Of a stretch of 64,000 nt of DNA, positions 48,427-58,214 are shown in pieces. This DNA is from Opisthorchis felineus (taxonomy: Eukaryota; Platyhelminthes; Trematoda; Opisthorchiida; Opisthorchiidae), in contig SJOL01003782.1 of NCBI GenBank assembly GCA_004794785.1, positions 119,245-183,244 of the forward strand. Direction: 5' to 3'. A program made the translations under genes and the position numbers. Below the pieces are notes generated by a model, which was not told the DNA's origin, searched no databases, and worked only from the letters and a program-made list of their open reading frames with translations. Every line of letters begins with the position of its first letter. The stretch's first letter is position 1.

Positions 48427-50282
48427 TGACATGTTCTTGATGCCTGTACATAGATTTTTCATCTAATATTTCGTATTTCTGCGATCTATCTAACTTCGGA
48501 TTCTCGCCGGTTTCTATATGGGTGTTGGATGGTGGCTACTGTTTGTTACAGTAACTCCGGCAAAGCCGTTTCGAAAGATCTAGGTCCTTCATTTTAGATA
48601 TATATATATACCTTTGTGTGACAGTGTGAATCGGTACGGAACGTGATGGTGATCTGAAATGTACTACCGCGAACTTGACATGAATATCCTTCGTGGACAG
48701 AATGAAGCTTTCTGTGAACAATACTGGAGAACACTATGTAAGCGTGCGACCCAGTGTTGTGCTCACAGCCGTATTGTGTGGATAATTCGTGTTAATGGAG
48801 TTATTCTTCGTGATACTGATCAAATGGGCGAGGGCCACTGTGGCAGATCTCATTCAAAGCGACTAAGATCCAGGTGATACTTTGATTACGTCCACTTTTT
48901 TATTGTGCTTTGGCCACGGCAGCCTACAACCACTCAAACAGCACCTATGGAAAGGGGCGCGTGTGCAAAGTACTCTTGTCTTTGTATTGAGAAGTGCAGG
49001 CTGAGGGACCCTGTCAGTTGTAGATTGGCTGATCACAATTATGCCTGTGAATTTCGCTTCGATTGTTCTTCTATATTTCACTACCATTAATTTATCTTTT
49101 TTTACTCGTATTATAATGAGCGAACTTTTGTCACGGTCCGTACCGAGATACATATAAACGGATGCGCAGATGGAGTGTTGTAGGTTTTCAGATAAACCTA
49201 GATGATAAGTACAGTCGATCGCTATCACAGCATCTAGGGCTGGCTTTGTTCTCTTTTTAGGGGATCAATTATCCCAGTTGCGGAAGCCCATGATATGAAA
49301 AGGCTATGCTATCTGCGCTAGAAACTGGCTGTCTGGCTATGAAATATCGATGTTTTACCCCGATTTTGATGTGATCTGAAATGCAAAGGGGTTATCAATT
49401 GTTCAAAATGTCTAGGTTATGGCTTATCCCGGGAGCTGAATTCTAAACAGCCTATTATTTGATCCAGCAGATGATAACCGAATAGTTCAGACTATCGGAA
49501 CTGACCTCTGATCCGTAGAATTCGTCCGATTCCTGCTGGTGATCCGAGTTCGTACGCCCAACGTAGTTACTTCAGGGCGTATAACGTTTTCTTAAGGAAA
49601 TGAGTTGTCTGATTGTTACTTTTGGACTTCCGAACCTGCTGTGGCGGCTTATTAGCAATGCAAAAGCGAATACTGTAGCTTGTGCACCACGAATTAAGCG
49701 ACGCAAGCCGGGGTTCATGTCAACCTTCGATATCAGACAAACAGCATGTGAGAGCAGTCATAATGAGCTTTCGTTTACCCTCAACTCAAACGGAAACTCT
49801 TCCCTTCTAAAGGTGCCCTGCGACAAATCAAATTTCCATCAGCAGAAGTAAACTTACATGGTCACATTCGGCTCATATTTAGCCGATTGTTCGTCCGCGC
49901 CAAACAGTTTTGAATACACGCATACCGGCACCAGGCGAGAGATGTACTTCGGGCCATATGTAGCAAGGTTTTAATTCGGTTGGATTTAACTCATTTTCTG
50001 CACCTATATTGGCCTGCTTAAACGAAGTGTTGGAGATCTGACTTTGTTGATAAATAAGTGGTTGTACAAAATGAATATGGTATTACATATCCAAAGCAGA
50101 CAGGCGGTTTGTCCATTACATTCGCCATATTTACGAAGATGATGGGGAAGGAACCATTGGCTTACTCGTTGATACCGTTTACTTGTCCAAATTTCGTCGT
50201 CCATCTCATTCAACATTGACAGAAGCACTAAGTAGGAACCCTGGTGCTTCACTGCCACGCATATTAATGGAAAGAAAAAAAA
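48427..50282. other. Downstream of CWC27, no gene seen
   Basis: It contains the CWC27 3' untranslated region, of unknown length. A short (AT)n run sits at about 48598-48610. No gene or repeat is recognised. Confidence 0.45.
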
Positions 50283-50600
50283 CTGGGGAGGGAGGTGACG
50301 TAGGGCTAGCCTACCACAAACACCCGACGTACCTACACCTCCAACACCGTCAGATAACCTGAGTAGAAACTGACAGCATGAACACCACTGACGTCGGTTA
50401 GCTACACTATCGTTCAGTGTCTCGAGTCAAGCACACGGAGGACCACGTAGCCCCCTCTCTATAAGGCGAACAGCACCCGAGTGTAGTAACATTTCATTCC
50501 TTTCTGCCACTCCTACTGAGGCACGGAAGACAACACTTCTAGGCAGGCGATAACTCAGCCACCTTTGCTTGCCTTCAACTTAGCCTCACCACTGGACTCA
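50283..50600 (-). mobile_element. RTE C-terminal / 3' fragment
   Basis: On the plus strand the phrases CCTACACCTCCAACACCGTC, GAAACTGACAGCATGAACAC and CACTGACGTCGGTTAGCTAC match the 3' coding end of the RTE at 57160-57240 in the same minus-strand orientation. AGGCACGGAAGACAACACTTC corresponds to a more internal region. It is diverged and deleted. Confidence 0.7.
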
Positions 50601-53526
50601 CAGTGCAACTACGTTCGAAATAAATTTTAGGAATACAAACGAAATGGTGTGATGATTGCGGTCGGAGAGGTATGATAAAAACTTGAACAGTTTGAGACAA
50701 ACGGACTGTTCCCACCGGTCACATCACGAGCCTAGTACGTTTTTTTGATGGCATGCAGTCAATTCGATCCCTAAGAGGTGTATCTACCTCCTCAGGCCTT
50801 CAGTCAGTGTAATGATATTGAGTGGGGCAGTAAGTGAGCAGTCAACGCAACCTGTCCGCGTCAGCTATTACTCAGATGTGGAATATGAGTCACATTAATG
50901 GGATTGGCATGTAGTTCACTTAACGGTGGTCACGAGTGGCACGCTTACTTGTCTGATCAGGTGTGATTAAGAAATTTCTGTGAGAACTATGCATACCTGA
51001 ACAACCAGTTAATCAAAAATAGCGCAAATTACCATAATTTAGCCAAAAGTTACGACGGATATTCTGAGCACTTCGTTAGGTTCCGATTTCCAGATTTTTC
51101 TGCAAGCCAGTTAGTTAAGTTAATCGATCAAATGACGTATCCATGAGTAACCTCGTTTGAGGGCGCTTTACCAGAGAAACTAGTTTTATGGAAGTAGGAA
51201 TACCATCAGAAGGTTGGTACGAAGCGGATTGTGCCCTCATCTTAATGAGCTCAAATCAAAGGTTATGCGTCCAGTAGATTGTTGCAGATGCAAGGCACTA
51301 GAAAATCGGTATCCTTTTTCGGGGATTCGCTTGCTCCATGAGGTCAAGCTGACGTCATTTCGTGCAGTAGTGTGGAACATGAGAGCACTTTCGGTCGTTC
51401 AAACCGGACGGAATAAGACCGGAAAGAGCATGCGTTACCGATAGTCAATAATGACCGGATCGGGCAGGGAGGTGTAAGCGTGGTGTACGCACGCAGTGTG
51501 TGCACACCACTCGCGAGCTATACCATTTGTCTTACTCATGGGGAGTTTGCCGTATGTGCATATGAAAGTGGCACAGGAATAGGCGAGTCATACGAGCTTC
51601 ACTTGACAAGGGACGCCAGCGATTTGACGTAGGAACAGATCCCTTCATTCGTCCTCAAGTTTGGTCCAGTGTTCAAGATTATCCATCAACGACGAATGAA
51701 GTACCGCAGTTGTGGCAATATAAATTCTCCTTTGTGAAAATGGGGGTATGGGCAAGTCCAAAGTATTCTAACGTGAAAATTTTAACCAAATTCACACACG
51801 CACGTTGTTTCCGACTATCGTCCACTAATGATTGGGATGCGAATATGAGAACCTCGATTAGTATGGATAAAAAAATTTAAATCCCTGCACCACACGATTC
51901 TCGGTTCCAGCAAGCTGAGTTTCCCCACTCAAAACGGTTACAATGTGTTTTTCACACTGTGTGAAGTAAGGTACCCCATGATACACTACAGTCAAAGCCA
52001 CAATATACCCACTAAGGTATGCAGGTAGCTAAAAAAAAACACCTTCACCGGCCTTTGTGACAATTTGTATAGGTGAGCTCGAAATTTCTTGAGGACAACA
52101 TTGAGTAAAAGGGGGATAAAGGCATTAAGGTATAAAATTATTCAAAGCGGCTTTCCAAAAATCGCTGGCTTTTTTTTAGGAAAGTACATGACAGGGATTA
52201 ATCAAGACATAAAGTATTGAAAAAATACGGACTGAAGCAACAGGAAAATCAGTGTAGTGTGCAGCAGGAACGAATGCTCAGTGGATGATTGTCCAAATTT
52301 GTACTGTCTGAAACGCCGAAAAATATCACAAAAATCCTTTTTGGCAAATTGATTGTCGATTCCAGCTTTGCCCCCTCATGCTCTCAAGGCACGATATGTT
52401 GAAATCTTCTCTCCACATACGGGGCAGAAATGCGCAACGTCTTTACAGGTGTCCAGTAAGCAAGCCAAGAGAGCAAACGGGCCACTGGAATGAAAAACAA
52501 TAAGAATGAGCAGACGTATTAGGGCGGATGGTACTACACAGATAGAAATTTGAAAGGAAGGAAAACCACCTTATTCCATGTCAAACAACAGATGCAAAAT
52601 GTCTGTTGGTCTCTGGTACTTCGACCTAATCGGTTCGACTGTCATATGGCAGCGAAGTATCAGTGTTGAAAACTGATGTTGTGCCGTCGATGATGTTTCA
52701 GGTTCCAACGGTGACGACCATGTGGCATTTCTAATTCAAATGAGCTGTGGATAAAACTATTCCGAGAGCATACCTCGCTACTGAATAGTATTCACGATCA
52801 TTAGTGAGATAAAGACCTTAAGACTCAAAGGTCCAAAATAAATCCACCTTTGCAAATTACTCATGGAAAGATATCGCTCTAAATTATTTTGGTTGTGGTG
52901 TGACGATGTATGCTACTGATGAAACAGAAGTGTCTGGCCAAATGTCAAAGCACCGTCACCGCATCTAGTGGAAGGTTGATGCCGAAACTATTGAACCGTT
53001 TTGCAGCGTTTGTCTACTGTTATTTATTAATCGAATATCGTCAGGGAAGTTCGAGATGGTGCCTGAGAGTGCTCACTTCAAAAACTCTGTGCAAAGGCTT
53101 CTTTTACCTTCCTGTCTAACAGCTTGTAACCGCTTGGTCCGCGCTCGATGGCGCGCTTCCTTTCAGCGGTCGTACCCCGAATCCTCCAAGCATGTTTCAT
53201 GACAGTCCTACGAGTTCACGAACGTAACCTCAGTTCTTCAGCATTTAATCACTGTATGTGTTTGGATAGGCTCTTTTCAATTCCGAATATCTTAAGGTAA
53301 GGAAAGGTGGAGATTTCCCAAAACAATGCGCCACCACATCACGGCGCGCACAGTATACGTTTCCGACGAGTCGTTAATTTACAAACGTTCACCAGGTTTT
53401 TCCCTATCAAAACTTAAGCAAAAGGGCGTGAGTTGCAATTCGTATAGACGGTTGATCCATTCAAATAAGCTGTTTTTAAGCTTTTCCATAATACGTTTGT
53501 TGTTTACGGAAGAATCCGCTGAATGT
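50601..53526. other. No recognisable gene
   Basis: AT-rich, with short frames only. The segment near 51355-51405 (frame with AVVWNMRALSVVQTGRN) faintly resembles the start of an RTE endonuclease. An RTE tail lies at 52640-52695 (separate entry). Confidence 0.4.
52640..52695 (+). mobile_element. RTE 3' tail fragment
   Basis: TCATATGGCAGCGAAGTATCAG, then TGTTGAAAACTGATGTTGTG and CCGTCGATGATG match the shared RTE 3' end. No coding part precedes it. Confidence 0.7.
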
Positions 53527-53539
53527 CAGCTGAATCTCT
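53527..53539. repeat. Left target-site duplication of the Penelope-like element
   Basis: CAGCTGAATCTCT, repeated exactly at 55053-55065. Confidence 0.88.
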
Positions 53540-53547
53540 ATTGGTAA

Positions 53548-54150
53548 TTGATTTGCAAACGTTTTGTCACCATTCGAGGAGACATCTTCAGTGCGCTGTT
53601 GGGTGGGTAGTCTCTCTCCTCGTGCTTGCGTTTATATAGTTTACAAAGAGCAGCTTTTTTGCGCTGTAACCTGATTGGCCATTGACAATCATCGCACTTG
53701 GATACTGGTTGGTCCGATCAGAATCTGTGTGGCGTTGTGGTTTGTATTTCTTGCTTCCTACGGCCACGCTACTGTCGAAGTTGCCGTCCATTATTGTCAC
53801 TTCCGGTTGGTCCGTTCGTGATCTGTGTTGCGTCGTGGTCGGCTTCTCTGTTGTTTGATTGGTTGGTGGTATACCTCCTATTTTTAGTAGTTTGTGGTCC
53901 TATTGACTTCTTCATTGAATCCTTGATCGGCTCCGGGTTCTATGGTTCTGAATTTCCATTGTCCTCAGAGGTTGATAGACAGGGTCGATCTCAATGTGTC
54001 TGTTTATTGCTCCATCAGTGGAGTACCACGCGTCCATGAACTCGCGTTCTTTCTTTGTTCTTGCCTGGTCCAGTATGCTGACGTTATTCCAATCGAATTT
54101 GTGTCCTTCTCCATCTTCGTGTGCAGAGATGAGCGAGAGTTGGTCGTGTC
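53548..54150 (-). repeat. Left arm of a 603-bp inverted repeat
   Basis: Reverse complement of 54366-54968 with few mismatches (for example one base that changes Gly to Glu in the shadow frame). The arms are separated by a unique loop of 215 bp that carries the GIY-YIG remnant. Confidence 0.93.
53549..53595 (-). ncRNA. Hammerhead-like motif, left arm of Penelope element
   Basis: Reverse complement of the motif at 54922-54962: CTGAAGA, a TGTC/GACA stem, then AAAACGTTT. It shares the change from GAAA to AAAA, so it is probably not self-cleaving. Confidence 0.5.
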
Positions 54151-54159
54151 TCCTGGTAG

Positions 54160-54266
54160 CGAGTTTGTTCGTTGACTCTGGTTGACAGTTTCCTCCCTGT
54201 TTGTCCCGCGTAGTGTTTCTCACAATCCTTGCATTGAATTTTGTAGATTACATTTGTCTTCTCCAT
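54160..54266 (-). pseudogene. GIY-YIG endonuclease remnant of the Penelope element
   Basis: Minus-strand frame with VIYKIQCKDCEKHYAGQTGR followed by KLSTRVNE. Penelope-like elements carry a C-terminal GIY-YIG nuclease with a Y-x-I-x-C...C...Y-x-G-x-T-x-R pattern, which is what is seen (YAGQTGR). The frame changes just downstream, so the endonuclease is not intact. Confidence 0.82.
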
Positions 54267-54365
54267 CGCATTAGTTATCCCTTTTGGTTTTGATAGTGCC
54301 CTTCGCAGCGTGTCCGTCGGTCTGTGGCCAACTCTAATGGCATGCTGTTGTAGTAATGATACTAC

Positions 54366-54968
54366 GACACGACCAACTCTCGCTCATCTCTGCACACGAA
54401 GATGGAGAAGGACACAAAGTCGATTGGAATAACGTCAGCATACTGGACCAGGCAAGAACAAGGAAAGAACGCGAGTTCATGGACGCGTGGTACTCCACTG
54501 ATGGAGCAATAAACAGACACATTGAGATCGACCCTGTCTATCAACCTCTGAGGACAAGGGAAATCCAGAACCATAGAACCCGGAGCCGATCAAGGATTCA
54601 ATGAAGAAGTCAATAGGACCACAAACTACTAAAAATAGGAGGTATACCACCAACCAATCAAACAACAGAGAAGCCGACCACGACGCAACACAGATCACGA
54701 ACGGACCAACCGGAAGTGACAATAATGGACGGCAACTTCGACAGTAGCGTGGCCGCAGGAAGCAAGAAATACAAACCACAACGCCACACAGATTCTGATC
54801 GGACCAACCAGAATCCAAGTGCGATGATTGTCAATGGCCAATCAGGTTACAGCGCAAAAAAGCTGCTCTTTGTAAACTATATAAACGCAAGCACGAGGAG
54901 AGAGACTACCCACCCAACAGCGCACTGAAGATGTCTCCTCGAATGGTGACAAAACGTTTGCAAATCAG
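54366..54968 (+). repeat. Right arm of the 603-bp inverted repeat
   Basis: Encodes on the plus strand the same C-terminal Penelope segment (DQARTRKEREFMDAWYSTDG to SRSRIQ stop at 54604) and the same 3' untranslated part as the left arm. Confidence 0.93.
54922..54962 (+). ncRNA. Hammerhead-like motif, right arm of Penelope element
   Basis: GCA-CTGAAGA-TGTC...GACA-AAACGTT-TGC fits a small hammerhead ribozyme. CTGAAGA matches the CUGANGA core, TGTC/GACA forms stem II, ACGT can form the two-base-pair stem III typical of Penelope elements, and GCA/TGC pairs as stem I around the cleavage position. The GAAA box reads AAAA, so the residue normally G12 is A, which should abolish cleavage. Hammerheads are established in the terminal repeats of Penelope-like elements. 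Confidence 0.55.
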
Positions 54969-55052
54969 TTGCCAAGCTCGGCGAACAGATTAACAGCCAC
55001 CTGATCAATTACCAACTAATGCACCCGAGCTACCAATATTCCAACAAATTAC

Positions 55053-55065
55053 CAGCTGAATCTCT
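55053..55065. repeat. Right target-site duplication of the Penelope-like element
   Basis: CAGCTGAATCTCT, exact copy of 53527-53539. Confidence 0.88.
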
Positions 55066-55689
55066 CGTTGATAATAATCTACAGCTAACTATCCTACGGA
55101 AGCGCTGACTCATGTTTGAGTTGGGACGACATTCAAGAGCTCGAAGTATTCTTGGCATAACACTACCTAAAAGGTGGAATTTGTGCAGCACTTTCAGTTA
55201 AATACCATAAACTAGGGATTCACCTGATATTCAATTGAGTCTTACGTTAATTTTCAAATGAGTGCATGACTGATTACGTAAAATTTTGTGTTAAGTGCAA
55301 TATGAGATTGATGAGAACTCGGAGACTAGTAAGCCTGGTGATCCTCAAGAACGGCGAAACGGGTACGAGGCTGTTTAAGAAGTTTCATCAACCTTCTAGG
55401 CACACAAAACCACCAGTAAAAAGTGTAGCACAGTCCGCATCCTATTAAAGCAGACAGTCCTGTCAAGGTAAGAAATTCAGCATGTATCCCATCCAAGCTA
55501 GGAACTGAGTAAAAAAAGGAGTGGCCCACAGCTCCATTTGCAAGGAAATGCACCGCACAAGTTGACTTCTGTAAAGCTTTTTTGACCGGAATGACAAACG
55601 AGCCATACGGACCAATAGAGTCCAAACCAGTCAACAGTGCTCTGTCGGAGCCACCTAGAAGCTGCCAGATTTATATCAATATATTAAGC
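55066..55689. other. No recognisable gene
   Basis: Short frames only. A minus-strand frame of 102 codons (55634-55326) has hydrophobic segments but no motif I know. Confidence 0.4.
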
Positions 55690-56268
55690 AATTCACTCTG
55701 TTGTTCGCGTTCGTGTAGTGAAGCCAGCCAACTAGGTATAAGCGTGAAAAACCCTGGAAATAACTCACCCTCGATAGGTGAACTGATCACACTGCATAGG
55801 TTGCGCTGGCTTGGCCACGTGCTCCGTATGCCAGTCGACCGACTTCCTCGAAGGGTTCTTCTCGCACAACCACGTGAAGGGTGGAAACGAGCCAGAGGCG
55901 GTCAAACAATGACTTGGCAGCGAAGTATAAAGGTCATTACCAGCAAACTCAGCTGCGCTGGTCATTGCTGTCTTCCTGGATGGGGACCCCGAGACGGGCC
56001 ACATCAATGTTTAGAGGCATTGTCAGAAATGACCAAGTCACGCCCTCATTGGCGTTCGTGCATCCAAGCTATTGCCTTCAATGCATAGCTCCCTTCCCAA
56101 CCCCCTCCACTTAACATTCCTGTATTTACGCACCAATTTATCAGCTCCCGCCTACAATGCGCAGCTACCTACCCCACCTCCCCAAATCATCGGTGAACGA
56201 AACTGTGGAAGCTACAACCACTGTACGACAAGTACGTGGTTCTTGCAGCGGATAATGATAATGATGAA
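55690..56268 (+). mobile_element. RTE-clade (SR2-like) C-terminal fragment with tail
   Basis: The frame 55582-56088 encodes [20 protein letters not shown], then [40 protein letters not shown] and CIQAIAFNA before the stop. A short 3' untranslated region follows and ends in GATAATGATAATGATGA, a trinucleotide-like tail. The C-terminal frame is uninterrupted, which suggests a younger copy than its relatives at 26500 and 38600. It is 5'-truncated. Confidence 0.88.
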
Positions 56269-56569
56269 AAACCATCCAGAAAGGACACCATTCATTGGAA
56301 GACAATTTGGATACCTCATGAACTCATCGCTGAAACCCCCGGCCGAACAAAAACAAATAAACGAGGACGAAAAGCCTCTTCTACGTGACTGAAAATGCCA
56401 AGTGGTAGATCTTTCTACCAAAATACACCCGTTATTGGGTCCGATTTCCGAACTTGTGGATGATGGTTCAGGTTGACAACATGCTGGTGCGAATTCCATT
56501 GACGAAAATGTGAAGATGGATCACCGAGTAAACACTAATCATGCTTCAAACTATTTACTTTCTCTCCAG
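56269..56569 (+). pseudogene. Open but stop-interrupted frame upstream of a candidate small gene
   Basis: One plus-strand frame from about 56270 to 56662 is interrupted only by TGA at 56390 and 56474. Its product is protein-like (RTPFIGRQFGYLMNSSLKPP, then KIHPLLGPISELVDDGSG), but I recognise no family. It could be an exon pair with unrecognised splice sites, a decayed gene, or chance. Confidence 0.25.
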
Positions 56570-56912
56570 CCAATGTCGTCAGGATCCCCCACAAAGCAAT
56601 TTTCTGTGAACGATTGTCCGTGGACTGAAGCAGTGTCTGCATTGGTATCTGTGCGAATGTAATGAATCGAAACTCCTCGACAGCCCGCGACCAGTTTCGC
56701 CTCTCTTCGGGCTCATCGGGTAGGCACAGTTTCCGAGTTTCCGTTTCTACTAGAACCCAATCTGTATGCAGTTTGTCGAATACACTAACTTACCAACTAG
56801 ACAACGAAGTGCGATATCTCAAATGTCGTCCGAATCGAACGAGTCGGTCGTTGAGCAGCAAATTGAGTTGAAGAATACCATAAAGGAGAGATTCAGCTCG
56901 GATTTAGTTTAG
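56570..56912 (+). CDS. Candidate small two-exon gene, product unknown
   Basis: Exon 56570-56658 follows a strong acceptor (TTACTTTCTCTCCAG) and has an ATG three bases inside it. Its donor is GAAT|GTAATG. A 142-bp intron leads to exon 56801-56912 (acceptor ACCAACTAG), which stays in frame through the junction and ends at TAG. AATAAA follows at 56961. The predicted product has 65 residues, starts MSSGSPTKQFSVNDCPWTEA and ends VEQQIELKNTIKERFSSDLV, which looks helical and charged at its C-terminus. I know no matching family. The acceptor so close to the ATG would suit spliced-leader addition. It could instead be the last two exons of a longer gene, or a chance arrangement. Confidence 0.35.
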
Positions 56913-56960
56913 CCCCTGTTAAATCCCAATTAGTTTGTAAACGAGTGTATTTGGTGAACG

Positions 56961-56966
56961 AATAAA
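56961..56966 (+). terminator. Possible polyadenylation signal
   Basis: AATAAA within GAATAAAATAA, about 49 bp after the stop codon of the candidate gene. Confidence 0.35.
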
Positions 56967-57002
56967 ATAATTTCAGCGGGACCTCGTAAGCATTGATAGG
57001 CA

Positions 57003-57013
57003 CAATAGGTAGA
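57003..57013. repeat. Left target-site duplication of an RTE insertion
   Basis: CAATAGGTAGA, repeated exactly at 58204-58214. Confidence 0.9.
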
Positions 57014-58203
57014 TCATCATCATCGACAGCATGACATCAGTGTTCAACACCGATGCTTCACTGCCGTACAACCATGATTTATTTGAAAGCCTTATTGTGA
57101 AGGAAAGAATAAAGGTGGATGGGGAAGGGACTTAGTGCTAGTTTACTACAATCAATCCGAGGTGCCTACACCTCCAGTCAATCATTCAGGCAATCTGGAT
57201 AGAAACTGACAACAAGATCGCCACTGACATCGGTTGGCAGCCATATCTTGCAGCGTCTCCAACCAGGCCAGTGAGGATCACGCGGTCCCCAACCTGGAAG
57301 GCGAGTAGCACCGACAGCACCCAAGCGTTTCGTAATTTCCTTCATACCCCTCTGCCAGGTTAAGGGTTGGCCACCTCTCTGCTTCCGCCACTCTGAATTG
57401 GGCATGGAAAACAGCACTCTCTTCGGCAAACGATGATTAGGCATACGCAACACGTATCCCAACCAACGCAGCTTCTGGTGCTGGACACACTCTTCAATGG
57501 AAGTACCCGTTGCACAACCAAAAACTCGCTTTCTAACTGCCTCGTTACGGATTCGCCGACACCAACCCACACGAGCTATGGTTCTGAGACAACGATTGTC
57601 AAACACCTGAAGACGCCTCAGTTCCGCTGCTCGAAGAGGCCAGGTCTCACAGCCATACAACAAAACAGCCCGCACTGTAGCTTGATACACACGTCCCTTG
57701 AGTTTCAGGGATACACCACTTTGACGCCATAGGTGCCTCAAATTAGCAAACGCGACCCGTGCCTTGCAGATTCGTGCATTGACCTCGTCTGTCACACTAC
57801 CATCAGAACTAATACAACTACCCAGGTACGTAAAACGCTCCACAACTTCCAGTGCCTCTCCCTGGATTGTAAGTGGCGTGTTCAGTGACTGCATGTCCAG
57901 CAGCATGACCTTACACTTTGTGGGTGCAAAGTGCATACCAAAGGACGGGATGACTTTGGTCAGTTCATCCAAAAACACCTGCGCCCTCTCCTCCTCTTCG
58001 AACATGAGAACGATGTCGTCTGCATATTCCAGATCGACAAGGTTTTCGTCACAGGCTATCTGAACACCGGGGTTTTGGAGACCTTCCAGCGTTCGTCTCA
58101 TTATCTCATCGATCACGAAATTAAATAGGAAAGGGGAGAGTGGGCATCCCTGACGGACACCGCTTTGTGTACGGAAGCTTTTGGAGAGCTCGCCGTATAC
58201 TCT
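57014..58203 (-). mobile_element. Young 5'-truncated RTE-clade LINE with intact catalytic box
   Basis: The minus strand has one uninterrupted frame to a stop at 57178. It encodes, in order, [20 protein letters not shown] and [20 protein letters not shown] of the reverse transcriptase, the catalytic [10 protein letters not shown], then [20 protein letters not shown] and [20 protein letters not shown]. The C-terminal [20 protein letters not shown] and [20 protein letters not shown] segments follow. The endonuclease and the first half of the RT are absent because of 5' truncation. The 3' end is the shared RTE tail closing in GATGATGAT. An exact 11-bp target duplication on both sides marks a recent insertion. 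Bases beyond 58203 that keep the frame open are host DNA. Confidence 0.95.
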
Positions 58204-58214
58204 CAATAGGTAGA
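58204..58214. repeat. Right target-site duplication of the RTE insertion
   Basis: CAATAGGTAGA, exact copy of 57003-57013. It fixes the 5' truncation point of the element. Confidence 0.9.

Larger units (their letters stand above)
53540..55052. mobile_element. Penelope-like element with inverted terminal repeats
   Basis: Two copies of the same 3' portion of a Penelope-like retroelement face away from each other. The left copy reads on the minus strand (54360 to 53540). It first encodes a GIY-YIG endonuclease remnant (VIYKIQCKDCEKHYAGQTGR, 54254-54195), then after a frameshift LSLISAHEDGEGHKFDWNNV and SILDQARTKKEREFMDAWYS, ending at a stop near 53912, followed by an untranslated part. The right copy reads on the plus strand (54366 to 55052), starting at the same point of the coding region and ending with about 84 bp not shared by the left copy. 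The arms differ at only a few bases. A 13-bp duplication flanks the whole. The reverse-transcriptase part is missing, so the insertion cannot move on its own. Confidence 0.9.

Noticed and set aside
51340..51430. Possible RTE endonuclease start (AVVWNMRALSVVQTGRN)
   Set aside because: Only one short resemblance, with no following endonuclease motif. Too weak to list as a feature.
53698..54039. 113-codon hydrophobic frame on the plus strand (and its mirror at 54818-54477)
   Set aside because: It is the antisense shadow of the Penelope coding and 3' region and appears in both arms only because they are inverted copies.
56390..56476. In-frame TGA codons read as Trp (mitochondrial insert) or selenocysteine
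   Set aside because: Nothing around them resembles mitochondrial genes or a selenocysteine insertion element. Ordinary stops in a non-coding or decayed frame are the simpler reading.
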